40,888 nucleotides of DNA from positions 1 to 40,888 of the forward strand of contig CAJXEJ010000018.1 of assembly GCA_913052475.1 (NCBI GenBank), in the 5' to 3' direction. This DNA is from an uncultured Dehalococcoidia bacterium (GTDB lineage: Bacteria; Chloroflexota; Dehalococcoidia; Lucifugimonadales; Lucifugimonadaceae). The notes beneath the pieces were generated by a model. It was given only the letters and a program-made list of their open reading frames with translations. It was not told the DNA's origin and did no database searches. Both the position numbers and the translations under genes were made by a program. Shown here piece after piece: positions 15,847 to 24,350 of this stretch. Numbering within the stretch: the first letter of the stretch is position 1; each line of letters starts with the position of its first letter.

Positions 15847-16857
15847 TTAATCCTCGAGATCTAACAGGCTTACAAGGCCGTTGTGCCAGTCGTAGCCGTG
15901 GGGTCGACGCTCGGCGTTAATCGCCGGGTTAGACCAGTAATACAGCACAAGTGAACGTGTTGGCGAGTGGAATTCCTCCAACGTATTGCCGAAATAGTCG
16001 GTCAGTTGGCCCAGATACTGGCCCGCCTCGACAATATCGGCCTCTTTCACCGCAGGATGCCATACGCCCGACTGTTTGGAATTGACCTGCGAACGAGTGC
16101 CCTTGAGCAGTTTTTGCCGCGGCCGGGCAGCGTCGCCAGCGAGCATTTTCATTGTTTGGAGAGCCGCTATGTAACCGTCGAAATGAGTGGCAGTGTCTTG
16201 TTCGGTCGGCACGCCGTTCTTACCGCACTCGACCCATATATTTGCAATGCCCGCATTCAGCAACGCCACGCTGAACGGCGGAATGGACGGCAGATCGTAT
16301 CGCGGCTCGACGTATTCGACTGCGAAGCCACGTGCTAGATCAAGAGACTGGCTACTCAATTCGTTTGCACCTCGCATCGGCACCGGCACCCACGCCATTA
16401 GCGACTGAGCCATTTCACCAGCGTGCGAGTCAATCAGGTAGTCAGAGTCCTTCACCACCTCGAACAACGTGTCGATCAACATGTCGCTGTAGGTGCCTTC
16501 GGGGATACCGGGTCGAATGAAGTGAACTTCCTTCTGATCGACCGGATTCAGCTGCATATTGCGTTCCATGAACGCCCGCGTAGAAATCACAGGGATCACG
16601 ATCAACGTCCCCGACAGCTCCTCGGCCTTCACGCCTGTAATGAGTTTTTGAGCAGCAAGAATCCCCGAATATTCGCCTGCGTGCATGCCCGACATCACGG
16701 TCATTTGAGGTCCGGGTTGGGTTCCTAAAATACGCGCTACCGGTATCTCGATCTTCTCACCTGATGAGTGAGTACGCGTCACGATCAATTCTTCCAGCCC
16801 CGGTTCACTCGACCAAGACCTTGCCAACTGCTCGATATCGACTGTTCTCAGTCCCAT
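15847..16857 (-). CDS. AstE/AspA-family deacylase (M14-like zinc hydrolase)
   Basis: A succinylglutamate desuccinylase/aspartoacylase-family zinc hydrolase. Zinc ligands H59 and E62 lie in MSGMHAGEYSG, H145 in DSHAGE, and E210 in WVECGKNG is the catalytic Glu. A C-terminal beta domain follows (SGVWHPAVKEADIVEAGQYL). It should cleave an N-acyl amino acid or a related amide in the cytoplasm. The open frame extends to 16977, but I place the start at ATG 16857 (337 residues). AGGAA lies nine bases upstream, and the longer form would overlap the start of the divergent enolase gene and has no family match. It is the first gene of an operon with the M19 gene. Confidence 0.87.
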   Translation of the reverse strand: MGLRTVDIEQLARSWSSEPGLEELIVTRTHSSGEKIEIPVARILGTQPGPQMTVMSGMHAGEYSGILAAQKLITGVKAEELSGTLIVIPVISTRAFMERNMQLNPVDQKEVHFIRPGIPEGTYSDMLIDTLFEVVKDSDYLIDSHAGEMAQSLMAWVPVPMRGANELSSQSLDLARGFAVEYVEPRYDLPSIPPFSVALLNAGIANIWVECGKNGVPTEQDTATHFDGYIAALQTMKMLAGDAARPRQKLLKGTRSQVNSKQSGVWHPAVKEADIVEAGQYLGQLTDYFGNTLEEFHSPTRSLVLYYWSNPAINAERRPHGYDWHNGLVSLLDLED

Positions 16858-16977
16858 TCGTGCCGGTTCCTTTATTTTCACGACCGTTGCTAAACTTGCG
16901 CCGCCACAAGCATAAGTTGTTCCGTGCGCAAGTGCATCTGTACGAACCGCAACCACCCCGCAGCCACGAGTAGCCAT
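16858..16977. promoter_or_regulatory. Divergent promoter region
   Basis: These 120 bases separate the chosen starts of two divergent units: the deacylase/dipeptidase operon (-) and the enolase 2/3 operon (+). Promoters for both must lie here or inside the 5' ends. I do not see convincing -35/-10 hexamers. The assignment rests on gene layout. Confidence 0.4.
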
Positions 16978-18153
16978 TTGAAGATCAAGTCCATCAAAGC
17001 CGTGAAGGTCCGATTGCGAGAACAGACAGGCTCCTCAAAATCTCGACGTCCGAACTGGAACAATTTCTCGCCACGCGCGATGCCCGTAAATTTCTACTCT
17101 GAATTCTCGAACAAACCCGGCGGCATGCCCGGCGGTGGACTCGAACCAGTCTGGGTTCAGGTAATTGCCGAAGACGGAACGTGGGGACTCGGGCAGTGCG
17201 CCTTCGGTAGCCCAGTCGCTTCGTTTGTGAACGAGGTGATCGCTCCAATTCTTATTGGTCGGAACTGCCTTGCAATCGAGCACTTGTACGATTTAATCCT
17301 TCGGGTATCACAACGATTTGGCACGTCTGGAACTGCCTCGACCGCTATGGGTGGTGTTGATCTTGCCTTGTGGGATTTGAAAGGCAAGATTCTTGACCAG
17401 CCTGTGTATGCGTTACTTGGCGGTCCCGTTCGGGAATCGATCACCTGCTACGTGACCGGCGACGATCTCGACTGGGCGCAGGAACTCGGATTTACAAAAT
17501 TCAAAATCACAAATCCTGCACACTACACCGATGCTGTAGAAGGGATCAAAGCGGTTGTCGCCCACGTTGCTCAGGCTCGAGAACAAGTAGGGTCCGATCA
17601 CGATCTGATGATTAATCCGGTGATGTCGTACAACGTCGATTTCGCACAACGGCTCCTCGAAGAACTCCGCCCCTACACCCTGCGTTGGCTTGAAGAGCCG
17701 CTTGTGCCTACCGACACTGCCGGTCTCGCTCGCCTTCGCCAATCAGCACCATGGGTAGCGATTGCAACCGGCGAAGATCATCACGGGCGGCACGCCTTCC
17801 TCGATCTCGTCGAGCGGCGTGCTGCCGACATTCTTCAACCCGATCTCAAGTGGGGCGGTGGACTCACCGAAGCGATGAAGGTTCATACCATTGGCGAAAT
17901 GGCAGGCATTGCCACGATTCCGCACGGCGGAGCCAACGATCCATTCGGGCAGCATTTCGCAATGGCAGCCACCGAATCGCCGATGGCCGAGTACTGGATG
18001 GGTACTGATCCCGGCATTCCGCTCGAAGCCACCGTGACTATTCCCGGAACCGCAACTCCCGTGAACGGGCAGGTCAAACCTACTGATGCTCCCGGATTTG
18101 GCTTGGAGTTCGAGACGGGTGATATTAGCGACTGGACAGGAGGGAACGCCTGA
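16978..18153 (+). CDS. Enolase-superfamily protein, RhmD-like, paralogue 2
   Basis: An MR/MLE family protein related to L-rhamnonate dehydratase. The capping domain has WDLKGKILDQPVYALLGG. On the barrel strands E239 (RWLEEPL) and E266 (ATGEDHHG) are metal ligands and H316 (IPHGGAN) is the catalytic His. The first metal position reads MINPVMSYN with N213 where RhmD has Asp, a substitution shared with the next gene. The frame is open from 16924, but I choose TTG 16978 (392 residues) because MKIKSIKAVKV then aligns with MKIKSVRAVQI of the following gene. Its stop is one base before the next ATG, so they are one operon. It is probably a sugar-acid dehydratase or a diverged relative. Confidence 0.87.
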   Translation: MKIKSIKAVKVRLREQTGSSKSRRPNWNNFSPRAMPVNFYSEFSNKPGGMPGGGLEPVWVQVIAEDGTWGLGQCAFGSPVASFVNEVIAPILIGRNCLAIEHLYDLILRVSQRFGTSGTASTAMGGVDLALWDLKGKILDQPVYALLGGPVRESITCYVTGDDLDWAQELGFTKFKITNPAHYTDAVEGIKAVVAHVAQAREQVGSDHDLMINPVMSYNVDFAQRLLEELRPYTLRWLEEPLVPTDTAGLARLRQSAPWVAIATGEDHHGRHAFLDLVERRAADILQPDLKWGGGLTEAMKVHTIGEMAGIATIPHGGANDPFGQHFAMAATESPMAEYWMGTDPGIPLEATVTIPGTATPVNGQVKPTDAPGFGLEFETGDISDWTGGNA

Positions 18154-18154
18154 T

Positions 18155-19351
18155 ATGAAGATCAAAAGCGTTCGCGCCGTTCAAATCAACGCTCCTTCAC
18201 CGCCAGTTCGAACTAAAACGAAGCCCGGCTGGAACAAGGTTTCGCCTAGATCGCACCCGATAGCACGCTACTCCGAATACGCACGCATTGATGGCAACAA
18301 GCCGGGTCAATCCGGAAAGGCGTGGGTACAGATCACTGCGGAAGATGGAACGTTCGGGCTTGGTTCGTTCGCTGTCGGTGTGGCGGGAGCCGCGGTGGTC
18401 GACTATCTGATCGCGCCATTGATCGAAGGTAAGGACGCCCTCGCAACCGAGCTGATCAACGATCAAATCTGGCGGATGAACGAAGGATTTCAGGGCGGAA
18501 TCGCGACCGCAGCTCAAAGCGGTATCGATCTGGCGCTGTGGGACCTCAAGGGCAAGCTTCTCGGTCGACCCGTATACGAGCTCATCGGTGGTCCTTCCCG
18601 CGACCATGTCGAACTATACGCAACAGGCGACGATATCGAGTGGATGCACGAAATCGGATTCACCCGGTTCAAGATCAGCAACCCTTTCTTTTACGAAGAG
18701 GGCTCAGAAGGACTCGCTAGACTCGAAGATCATGTCGCGAGCCAGCGCGAGATCGCCGGTGATGATGCCGAACTCACGTTCAATCCAACCATGTCGTACA
18801 ACGCCGATCTCGCCCTCAGAGTCGCCGAACGGTTACGACCCTACAAGCTGCGATGGTTCGAAGAGCCGCTACCACCGTGGGATCTCGAAGGTTATAAGGA
18901 ACTCAAACGTGCGATGACGTGGACCGCCCTCGCAACCGGTGAGCATCACTACGGACGCAAAGCATTTCAACAGCTCATCGCGGCGCGTGCGGTTGATATC
19001 GTTCAACCCGACATCGAATGGGTAGGCGGGCTGTCGGAAGTGCTCAAGATCTACACCTACGCGGAAGCCGCCGGAATTGAAACAATTACGCACACGGGAG
19101 CCAACACCGCGTGGGGGCAGCACTTCGCCTATGCCATGCCAGAAACAACACAGGCCGAGTGGTTCATGAACACCGATGTCGGCCAGCCGATCAGCGACAA
19201 GCTATTGCCTGGTATTCCGGCAGCAGTCGATGGAAAACTAGTGCCATCAAACGCCCCAGGATTCGGGCTAAAAATCCCCGAAGACTGGATCGTTCCGTGG
19301 GACTACGCCGGTCAAAAAAGAGCCGTCTACGATCCTGGATCTGTGAGATAA
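18155..19351 (+). CDS. Enolase-superfamily protein, RhmD-like, paralogue 3
   Basis: A 398-residue MR/MLE family protein and the closest relative of paralogue 2 in the window; the two probably arose by tandem duplication. It has WDLKGKLLGRPVYELIGG in the cap. Barrel ligands are N210 (TFNPTMSYN, Asp in RhmD), E236 (RWFEEPLPP) and E263 (ATGEHHYG), with H313 in ITHTGAN replacing the usual PHG. The ATG at 18155 has AGGAGGG ten bases upstream, better than any earlier start in the open frame. It is coupled to paralogue 2 (one-base gap). It may form a heteromeric or substrate-divided pair with it. The reaction is uncertain because of the Asn. Confidence 0.9.
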   Translation: MKIKSVRAVQINAPSPPVRTKTKPGWNKVSPRSHPIARYSEYARIDGNKPGQSGKAWVQITAEDGTFGLGSFAVGVAGAAVVDYLIAPLIEGKDALATELINDQIWRMNEGFQGGIATAAQSGIDLALWDLKGKLLGRPVYELIGGPSRDHVELYATGDDIEWMHEIGFTRFKISNPFFYEEGSEGLARLEDHVASQREIAGDDAELTFNPTMSYNADLALRVAERLRPYKLRWFEEPLPPWDLEGYKELKRAMTWTALATGEHHYGRKAFQQLIAARAVDIVQPDIEWVGGLSEVLKIYTYAEAAGIETITHTGANTAWGQHFAYAMPETTQAEWFMNTDVGQPISDKLLPGIPAAVDGKLVPSNAPGFGLKIPEDWIVPWDYAGQKRAVYDPGSVR

Positions 19352-19370
19352 CCGGCAACTCTAGCCCCCC

Positions 19371-19412
19371 CGTCCCGACCAAAGCAAAACGAAGTGGAGG
19401 GACCTCGCGCGT
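19371..19412 (+). repeat. Dispersed repeat type A, copy 2
   Basis: CGTCCCGACCAAAGCAAAAC followed by GAAGTGGAGGGACCTCGCGCG. Same element as at 7002, 24351, 31591, 37601 and 40040. Confidence 0.7.
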
Positions 19413-19595
19413 GCAAATGGCAGTTAAACAGAAGAAGCAGTTGCCTCCTATTCCTTCCCCCATTTGGAGAGGACAAAAACCAAACAATTCAACTGAAAAG
19501 CCACACCCACTTGCATCATGCCCAAACTGCACTAAACTCCCCGGCAGTTCGAAGATCGTTTAGCGTGATGACTCAGCTCAAGGCGCAAATCAACA

Positions 19596-19625
19596 GTGTC
19601 TTCTGAGGCACTCGAAGGAGACAGG
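19596..19625. repeat. Short palindromic repeat type D, copy 1
   Basis: GTGTCTTCTGAGGCACTCGA then AGGAGACAGG. Nearly identical to 28181-28210 (GTCATCTTGAGGCACTCAAA, GGATGACGGG). Both pair end to end (GTC...GAC). Confidence 0.65.
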
Positions 19626-19651
19626 TCGACCAAACCTGCAACAACCACCCC

Positions 19652-20842
19652 ATGAGAATCACAGCCATAGACACATTCGTAGTCGACGCCGGGTGGCGAC
19701 CCTGGCAATACGTTGCCGTTCGCACCGACGAAGGACTCACCGGATACGGCGAAATGTCGGACGGTCGCAACCCGTACGGGATCATCGGAACTGTCAGCGA
19801 CTTCCTGCCGATTCTTGAGGGCCAGGATCCACTCGCAGTCGAAATGCGCTACTGGGACATGTACCGCATGGCTCGTCAGTCTCCCGGCGGCATCGCTGCT
19901 AAGGCTATCGCTGGAATTGAACTCGCCCTTTGGGACATTAAAGGCAAGGCACTCGGCGTACCCGTTTACTCGTTGTTCGGTGGGCCAACTCGCCAGAGCC
20001 AGCAGGTTTACTGGTCACACTGCGGCTCTTCTCGAGTCCGCAATCACGAACTCATCGAAGTGCCACCGATCGATTCGTTCGAAGCTGTTACCGAACTTGG
20101 TGCAGAAGTCCGAGAGAAAGGCTTCAAGGCTCTCAAGACCAACATCAACTACCCCGGACCCAACGCCCACGGTTACGTCGGCGGCTTTGGCGGTGGCGTC
20201 GGATCAACAGACCAGAACGTCACACGGCAGACGCTCGATCACCTCGAAAAATACATCGGAGCGTTCGAAGAAGGTACGAAGGGTGAAGTGCAGATCGCTC
20301 TCGACCTCAACTTCCACTTCAAGCCGCTCGCCGCACGACAAATCTGCAACGTGATGGAGCAGTTCAACACGATGTGGGTCGAGGTAGACATGTACGAACC
20401 AAAAGGACTCGCCGAAGTGAAGGCCGGAACGATGGTGCCAATCACATCAGGTGAAAACCTTTTCGGCATCCGTGATTACCGACCCTACTTCGAGAATCGC
20501 TCGATGGACAACGTGATGATCGACGTGCCGTGGAACGGTTTCGCACGCTCCCGTGACGTCGCTATGCTCGCTGAGAGCTACGAACTCAACATCGCACCCC
20601 ACAACTACTACTCGCACCTCTCCACTATGCACTCGATCAACCTGTGCGCAACCGTGCCAAACGTTCGAATCATGGAAGCCGACATCGACGATGTGCCGTG
20701 GAAAGACGAAATCACGGGCGGTGCTCTCGACTACACCGGCGGTGAGCTACAAATCCCAACCAAACCCGGCTGGGGAGTAGACCTAGACGAAGACGTAGCC
20801 CGCAAACACGCCTGGAACCCCGGTCGAGGCCCGGGATTTTAA
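19652..20842 (+). CDS. Enolase-superfamily sugar-acid dehydratase, paralogue 4
   Basis: An MR/MLE family protein of 396 residues. The cap has WDIKGKALGVPVYSLFGG. Barrel metal ligands are D218 (ALDLNFHF), E244 (MWVEVDMY, only a single Glu) and E268 (TSGENLFG), and H317 lies in IAPHNYYSH. K162 in ALKTNIN is at the first-strand Lys position. The metal site is complete, unlike the two genes before it, and a Gly-rich insertion at 175-184 is distinctive. It probably dehydrates an aldonate or aldarate in the cytoplasm. There is no Shine-Dalgarno sequence before the ATG, which follows a type D repeat. The gene is 300 bases downstream of paralogue 3 and may be a separate unit. Confidence 0.9.
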   Translation: MRITAIDTFVVDAGWRPWQYVAVRTDEGLTGYGEMSDGRNPYGIIGTVSDFLPILEGQDPLAVEMRYWDMYRMARQSPGGIAAKAIAGIELALWDIKGKALGVPVYSLFGGPTRQSQQVYWSHCGSSRVRNHELIEVPPIDSFEAVTELGAEVREKGFKALKTNINYPGPNAHGYVGGFGGGVGSTDQNVTRQTLDHLEKYIGAFEEGTKGEVQIALDLNFHFKPLAARQICNVMEQFNTMWVEVDMYEPKGLAEVKAGTMVPITSGENLFGIRDYRPYFENRSMDNVMIDVPWNGFARSRDVAMLAESYELNIAPHNYYSHLSTMHSINLCATVPNVRIMEADIDDVPWKDEITGGALDYTGGELQIPTKPGWGVDLDEDVARKHAWNPGRGPGF

Positions 20843-20874
20843 GATTTTCAGAAGTACTTGAATCGGAGTTTAAA

Positions 20875-21045
20875 TTGCCTCAACCGAAATACGTTAAGCC
20901 ATATTTTGTGGAGTGGCTAAATCAACATGATGACGAGATGCGTTCCAAGAGAGCTGAGTGGATGCTGTGGCAGTCTCAATTGATCGACACCGAACACTAT
21001 CGTGGCTTCGGAGGCGGTGAATTAGCCGTAAACCTCTTCGAATAA
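20875..21045 (+). CDS. Small conserved-looking protein of unknown function
   Basis: A 56-codon frame starting at TTG with GGAG six bases upstream, beginning MPQPKYVKPYFVEWLNQHDD and ending with YRGFGGGELAVNLFE before TAA. The composition (many W, Y, E and R residues, alternating helix pattern EMRSKRAEWMLWQSQL) looks like real protein rather than noise. There is no membrane segment or signal. It follows paralogue 4 by 32 bases and is probably co-transcribed with it. I do not recognise the family. Confidence 0.5.
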   Translation: MPQPKYVKPYFVEWLNQHDDEMRSKRAEWMLWQSQLIDTEHYRGFGGGELAVNLFE

Positions 21046-21413
21046 TCACGGTACTGTTTTTCTTATAGCCAGTTCATTGCATCAATCATCGTCAGAATGG
21101 GTTTTATTGCGAGAACACTCGCCAGTGTATCTACGCACGACAGCTAACAAATAATGATCGGCTTGGAATACGTCAGCTTTGTGATCTGGCAGTCGAAAAC
21201 GGCGTGATCACCGATGACATGTTTGCCGAGATTTAGGAATCTGCACGAAAGCGAAAGCGATTAATACACTTCACCCAACCATTAGGTGCCAGAACGATCG
21301 AAGCTCAAGTTATTCGCGATAACCACCGCCCCCCAGACATATTCGAGGTAGACGCTAAATATGTGCTCGAAACAAGCATGAGAGTATTTGGCCATATTGC
21401 TTGTTAGGCAACC
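21046..21413. other. Intergenic with a possible gene fragment
   Basis: A plus-strand frame without a good start runs from 21069 to TAG 21236 and ends LGIRQLCDLAVENGVITDDM then FAEI, which looks protein-like. The rest of the gap holds nothing I can name. Confidence 0.35.
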
Positions 21414-22238
21414 ATGAACATCATCGACGCACACCCGCATATCTACTCTGACGATCTCGAGAAGTATCCGACCATTGATGATCCGTGGCAGCCGGGTGAA
21501 CCGGCTACTGCTGAAGACCTGAAGTCGAAGATGGACGATGCGGGTGTCGGGCGAGCTGTATTCATCCAGACCAGCACGTTCTACGGCTGGGACAACCGGT
21601 ATGTGATGAATTCGACCCGCAAATACTCGGAATGGGCGACCGGTGTCATAACGCTCAGTCCCGATGATCCGCAGAACCTCGAAGTGCTTGAAGATGCGGC
21701 CAAAAACTACTCGGCACGAGGACTCCGGGGTACGTCCGATCAAAACAATCAGATCGGCTCCCCGAACGTAAGACGCCTCTGGTCGAAAGCACGCGATCTT
21801 GGGATGGTCGTCAACTGCATGGTGCTAGACGATCTTGAACGTCTATATGAAATTGAACTCATGGCACGGCAGTTAGACGATCTGAATATCGTGATCTACC
21901 ACTGCTTCATGCTCAACACTGTGCGGAAGACCGAAGAAACTATCAAAGCACTCCAGCGGTTGGCACCACTACCAAACGTTCACGCCAAGCTCACCAGCGG
22001 AACGCACGGATCGGCACGCGTCTACCCGCACGAAGATATGCACGACCCTCTAAAACGAGTGATCGAATCGTTTACGCCCGATCGCTGCGCGTGGGGATCG
22101 AATTTTCCGAACGCGTTGTGGTCGAAGGGTACGAGCTACGCCCAAAATCTTTCTCTCTTCACTGAAGAGTTAGGACTATCGCAATCCGACCAAGAAGCAA
22201 TTCTAGGCGGGACTGCCGTGCGACTCTGGTTTTCTTAG
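21414..22238 (+). CDS. Amidohydrolase_2 family protein, lactonase-like
   Basis: A 274-residue TIM-barrel hydrolase of the amidohydrolase_2 family, which includes sugar-lactone and 2-pyrone-4,6-dicarboxylate lactonases. It starts directly with the metal motif IDAHPHIYS (H7, H9). A second-site His is in IVIYHCF. The C-terminal motif is CAWGSNFPNALW where many relatives have GSDWP, so the last Asp position is Asn. No signal peptide is present. The ATG has TTAGG six bases upstream. Given enolase-type dehydratases on both sides, hydrolysis of an aldonolactone to the free acid is the best guess, but this is inference from context. Confidence 0.82.
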   Translation: MNIIDAHPHIYSDDLEKYPTIDDPWQPGEPATAEDLKSKMDDAGVGRAVFIQTSTFYGWDNRYVMNSTRKYSEWATGVITLSPDDPQNLEVLEDAAKNYSARGLRGTSDQNNQIGSPNVRRLWSKARDLGMVVNCMVLDDLERLYEIELMARQLDDLNIVIYHCFMLNTVRKTEETIKALQRLAPLPNVHAKLTSGTHGSARVYPHEDMHDPLKRVIESFTPDRCAWGSNFPNALWSKGTSYAQNLSLFTEELGLSQSDQEAILGGTAVRLWFS

Positions 22239-22262
22239 AGACAGCACGCGAATCATCTCAGC

Positions 22263-22290
22263 TGTCACCCTGAATTCATTTTCAGAGTCA
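22263..22290. repeat. Short palindromic repeat type C, copy 2
   Basis: TGTCACCCTGAATTCATTTT then CAGAGTCA. A diverged copy of the element at 13032 and 26776. Confidence 0.5.
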
Positions 22291-22396
22291 AATGGTCACT
22301 CCCACATAGCTCCCAATCACGGCCACACGCTCTCGCCAAAAACCTACCTGCGTATAATCGCCAGCTTTTCCAATTACTGAAGAGTGAGATGAACCC

Positions 22397-22871
22397 ATGG
22401 ACATCGAAATATTCCTGTTCAACACGTCTAGGAATTGGAAATGCTCGCCCGAATTGCTTTCGCCGCACTCGTAGGTGGAATCATTGGATTTGAGCGCCGG
22501 AGGGCTGTTCGCCCCGCTGGCATCCGCACTTTGGCACTCGTAGCGATGGGCGCGGCAGCCTTCACGGTCGTTTCAATCTTCGGATTCAAAGATGATACCA
22601 ACGGAGTTCAACAACTTCGTGACCCTGCCCGAATAGCCGCTCAAGTCGCCACCGGCGTCGGATTTATAGGTGCCGGAACGATGATTCGATTTGGAGGGGT
22701 TGTCCGAGGACTCACCACCGCCGCTGGCATATGGATGTCTGCCGCACTCGGCGTTGCTGCTGGTGCAGGGATGTATATCTTTGCGATTGCGGTGCAGCAA
22801 TCGCAAAGATGATCCTCTCGGGGCTCCCTCGCAAACCCGAACCCGAGGAGCACGATGTTGTAACCGATTAG
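22397..22871 (+). pseudogene. MgtC/SapB-family membrane protein, frameshifted at both ends
   Basis: The core frame (from TTG 22435 or ATG 22441, with AGGA upstream) encodes the MgtC N-terminal membrane domain: ARIAFAALVGGIIGFERRR, PAGIRTLALVAMGAAAFTVV, RIAAQVATGVGFIGAGTMIR and GLTTAAGIWMSAALGVAAGAG. It stops early at TGA 22812. Another frame continues naturally with AAIAKMILSGLPRKPEPEEH to TAG 22871, so a shift lies near 22795. Upstream, ATG 22397 encodes MDIEIFLFNT, the usual MgtC N-terminus, separated by an apparent extra 8 bases. The family sits in the inner membrane and is linked to low-magnesium survival. The core with ATG 22441 might still be made as a short protein. Confidence 0.7.
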
Positions 22872-22912
22872 GACAACCACGAGTCATTCTTCGCAAGTAA
22901 CATCGATACTTC

Positions 22913-24274
22913 ATGACTACGACTCAGCCCCAACAACGGCCACCACTGAAACGCCCGCTCGCCGTTCACGTAATGGCGAAACCAAGTGGCGCCATCTGCA
23001 ACATCGACTGCACCTACTGCTTCTATCTTGAGAAGGAAAAGCTGTACCCGGATAAGGCTCGTGGTTCTTGGAGAATGGGCGATGAAGAGCTTGAGTCGTA
23101 CGTAAAGCAGTACATCGAAGCCAACGATATTCCAGTCGTGAACTTTGCCTGGCAGGGCGGCGAGCCGACCCTGTTGGGTCTCGATTTCTACAAAAAAGCC
23201 GTGGCTCTTCAACAGAAGTACGCGGGTCAGAAGCAGATCACAAACGCTTTTCAGACCAACGGCATTCTCATAGATGACGACTGGGCTGAGTTTCTCGCTA
23301 AAGAGAAATTCCTCGTTGGCGTTTCGATCGACGGACCGGAAGATATTCACAACAGATACCGCGTCAGCCGAGGTGGTGAGCCTTCGTGGGGCAAAGTGAT
23401 GGAGGGGATCGAAGTGCTCAAGAAGCACAACGTCGAATTCAACACTCTCACAGTACTGCACAAACACAACGCCGATCATCCAAAAGAGGTCTACGAGTTC
23501 CTGTCGCAAGAAGTCGGCAGCCAATTCCTGCAGTTCATTCCGATTGTCGAACGCGTTGCCGACAAGCTTCCCGCACATATGCTGCAACTGGTCGGACCTG
23601 AATTCCGAGATGGAGCAACCATTACCGAATGGTCAGTGGGATCTGAACAGTATGGTCGGTTCCTCAACGGTGTTTTCGATCAATGGGTGCGAAAAGACAT
23701 CGGGCAGGTATTCGTCCAAATATTCGACACGACGCTTGCTGGATGGATGGGTCAAAATCCGGGACTGTGCATCTTCGCCGAGACATGCGGCGATGCGATG
23801 ATTATTGAGCACAACGGAGATGTGTATTCGTGCGACCACTTCGTATATCCGGAGTACAACATCGGTAATGTTGCCGACACCACGATCCGTGAAATGGCCG
23901 AAAGTCCTGCGCAGCGCAAGTTCGGAGCCGACAAACGAGACACGCTTCCCGAGTACTGCAGAACGTGCGAATTCCGGTTCGCCTGCAACGGTGGATGCCC
24001 GAAGCAACGGTTCGTTAAGGCTCCCGATGGTGAGGACGGTATGAACTATCTATGCAAAGGCTACAAAACGTTCTTCGGGCACACCGAACAGTACATGAAG
24101 GCGATGGTCGGCGAACTTCGCAGCGGTCAACCCGCAGCCAACATCATGGCAAAAACGAGCCAGATGCCGGAGTCGTCCGGCTCCGAAGATCCCTACGCCG
24201 GAGTAGGCCGCAACGACCTCTGCCCCTGCGATTCAGGTAAAAAGTTCAAGCGCTGCCACGGGGCTGCTGGATAG
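22913..24274 (+). CDS. Anaerobic sulfatase maturase (radical SAM) with SEC-C tail
   Basis: A radical SAM/SPASM enzyme that oxidises an active-site Cys or Ser of sulfatases to formylglycine in the cytoplasm before export. The SAM cluster motif is CNIDCTYC (C29, C33, C36). GGEPTLLG and the SIDGPEDIHNRYR stretch are typical of anSME. SPASM cysteines lie in CIFAETCGDA, YSCDHFVYPEY and YCRTCEFRFACNGGCPK. The last 20 residues form a SEC-C zinc motif (C437, C439, C448, H449), which is also found at the end of SecA. The length is 453. No sulfatase gene is in the window, so its client must be encoded elsewhere. No Shine-Dalgarno sequence is evident. The gene lies 42 bases after the MgtC gene. Confidence 0.93.
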   Translation: MTTTQPQQRPPLKRPLAVHVMAKPSGAICNIDCTYCFYLEKEKLYPDKARGSWRMGDEELESYVKQYIEANDIPVVNFAWQGGEPTLLGLDFYKKAVALQQKYAGQKQITNAFQTNGILIDDDWAEFLAKEKFLVGVSIDGPEDIHNRYRVSRGGEPSWGKVMEGIEVLKKHNVEFNTLTVLHKHNADHPKEVYEFLSQEVGSQFLQFIPIVERVADKLPAHMLQLVGPEFRDGATITEWSVGSEQYGRFLNGVFDQWVRKDIGQVFVQIFDTTLAGWMGQNPGLCIFAETCGDAMIIEHNGDVYSCDHFVYPEYNIGNVADTTIREMAESPAQRKFGADKRDTLPEYCRTCEFRFACNGGCPKQRFVKAPDGEDGMNYLCKGYKTFFGHTEQYMKAMVGELRSGQPAANIMAKTSQMPESSGSEDPYAGVGRNDLCPCDSGKKFKRCHGAAG

Positions 24275-24350
24275 CCGACCACCTCGTTTTGACCCTGCCG
24301 GAGGGGCCCGAGACGTGCGGATTACCTACATCAGTAAATCATCACTCAAC

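Larger units (their letters stand above)
19352..19651. other. Intergenic with two repeats
   Basis: This 300-base gap contains a type A repeat, a CCTCCTATTCCTTCCCCC/TTTGGAGAGG imperfect palindrome near 19443-19475, a 48-codon open frame that I reject as a gene, and a type D repeat just before the ATG of paralogue 4. Confidence 0.45.

Noticed and set aside
19417-19563. 48-codon frame starting MAVKQKKQ and containing CPNC, reminiscent of ribosomal protein bL32
   Set aside because: Only one CxxC, no basic helix region and no second zinc knuckle; part of it comes from a repeat (TTCCCCCATTTGGAGAGG). Not enough for a gene call.
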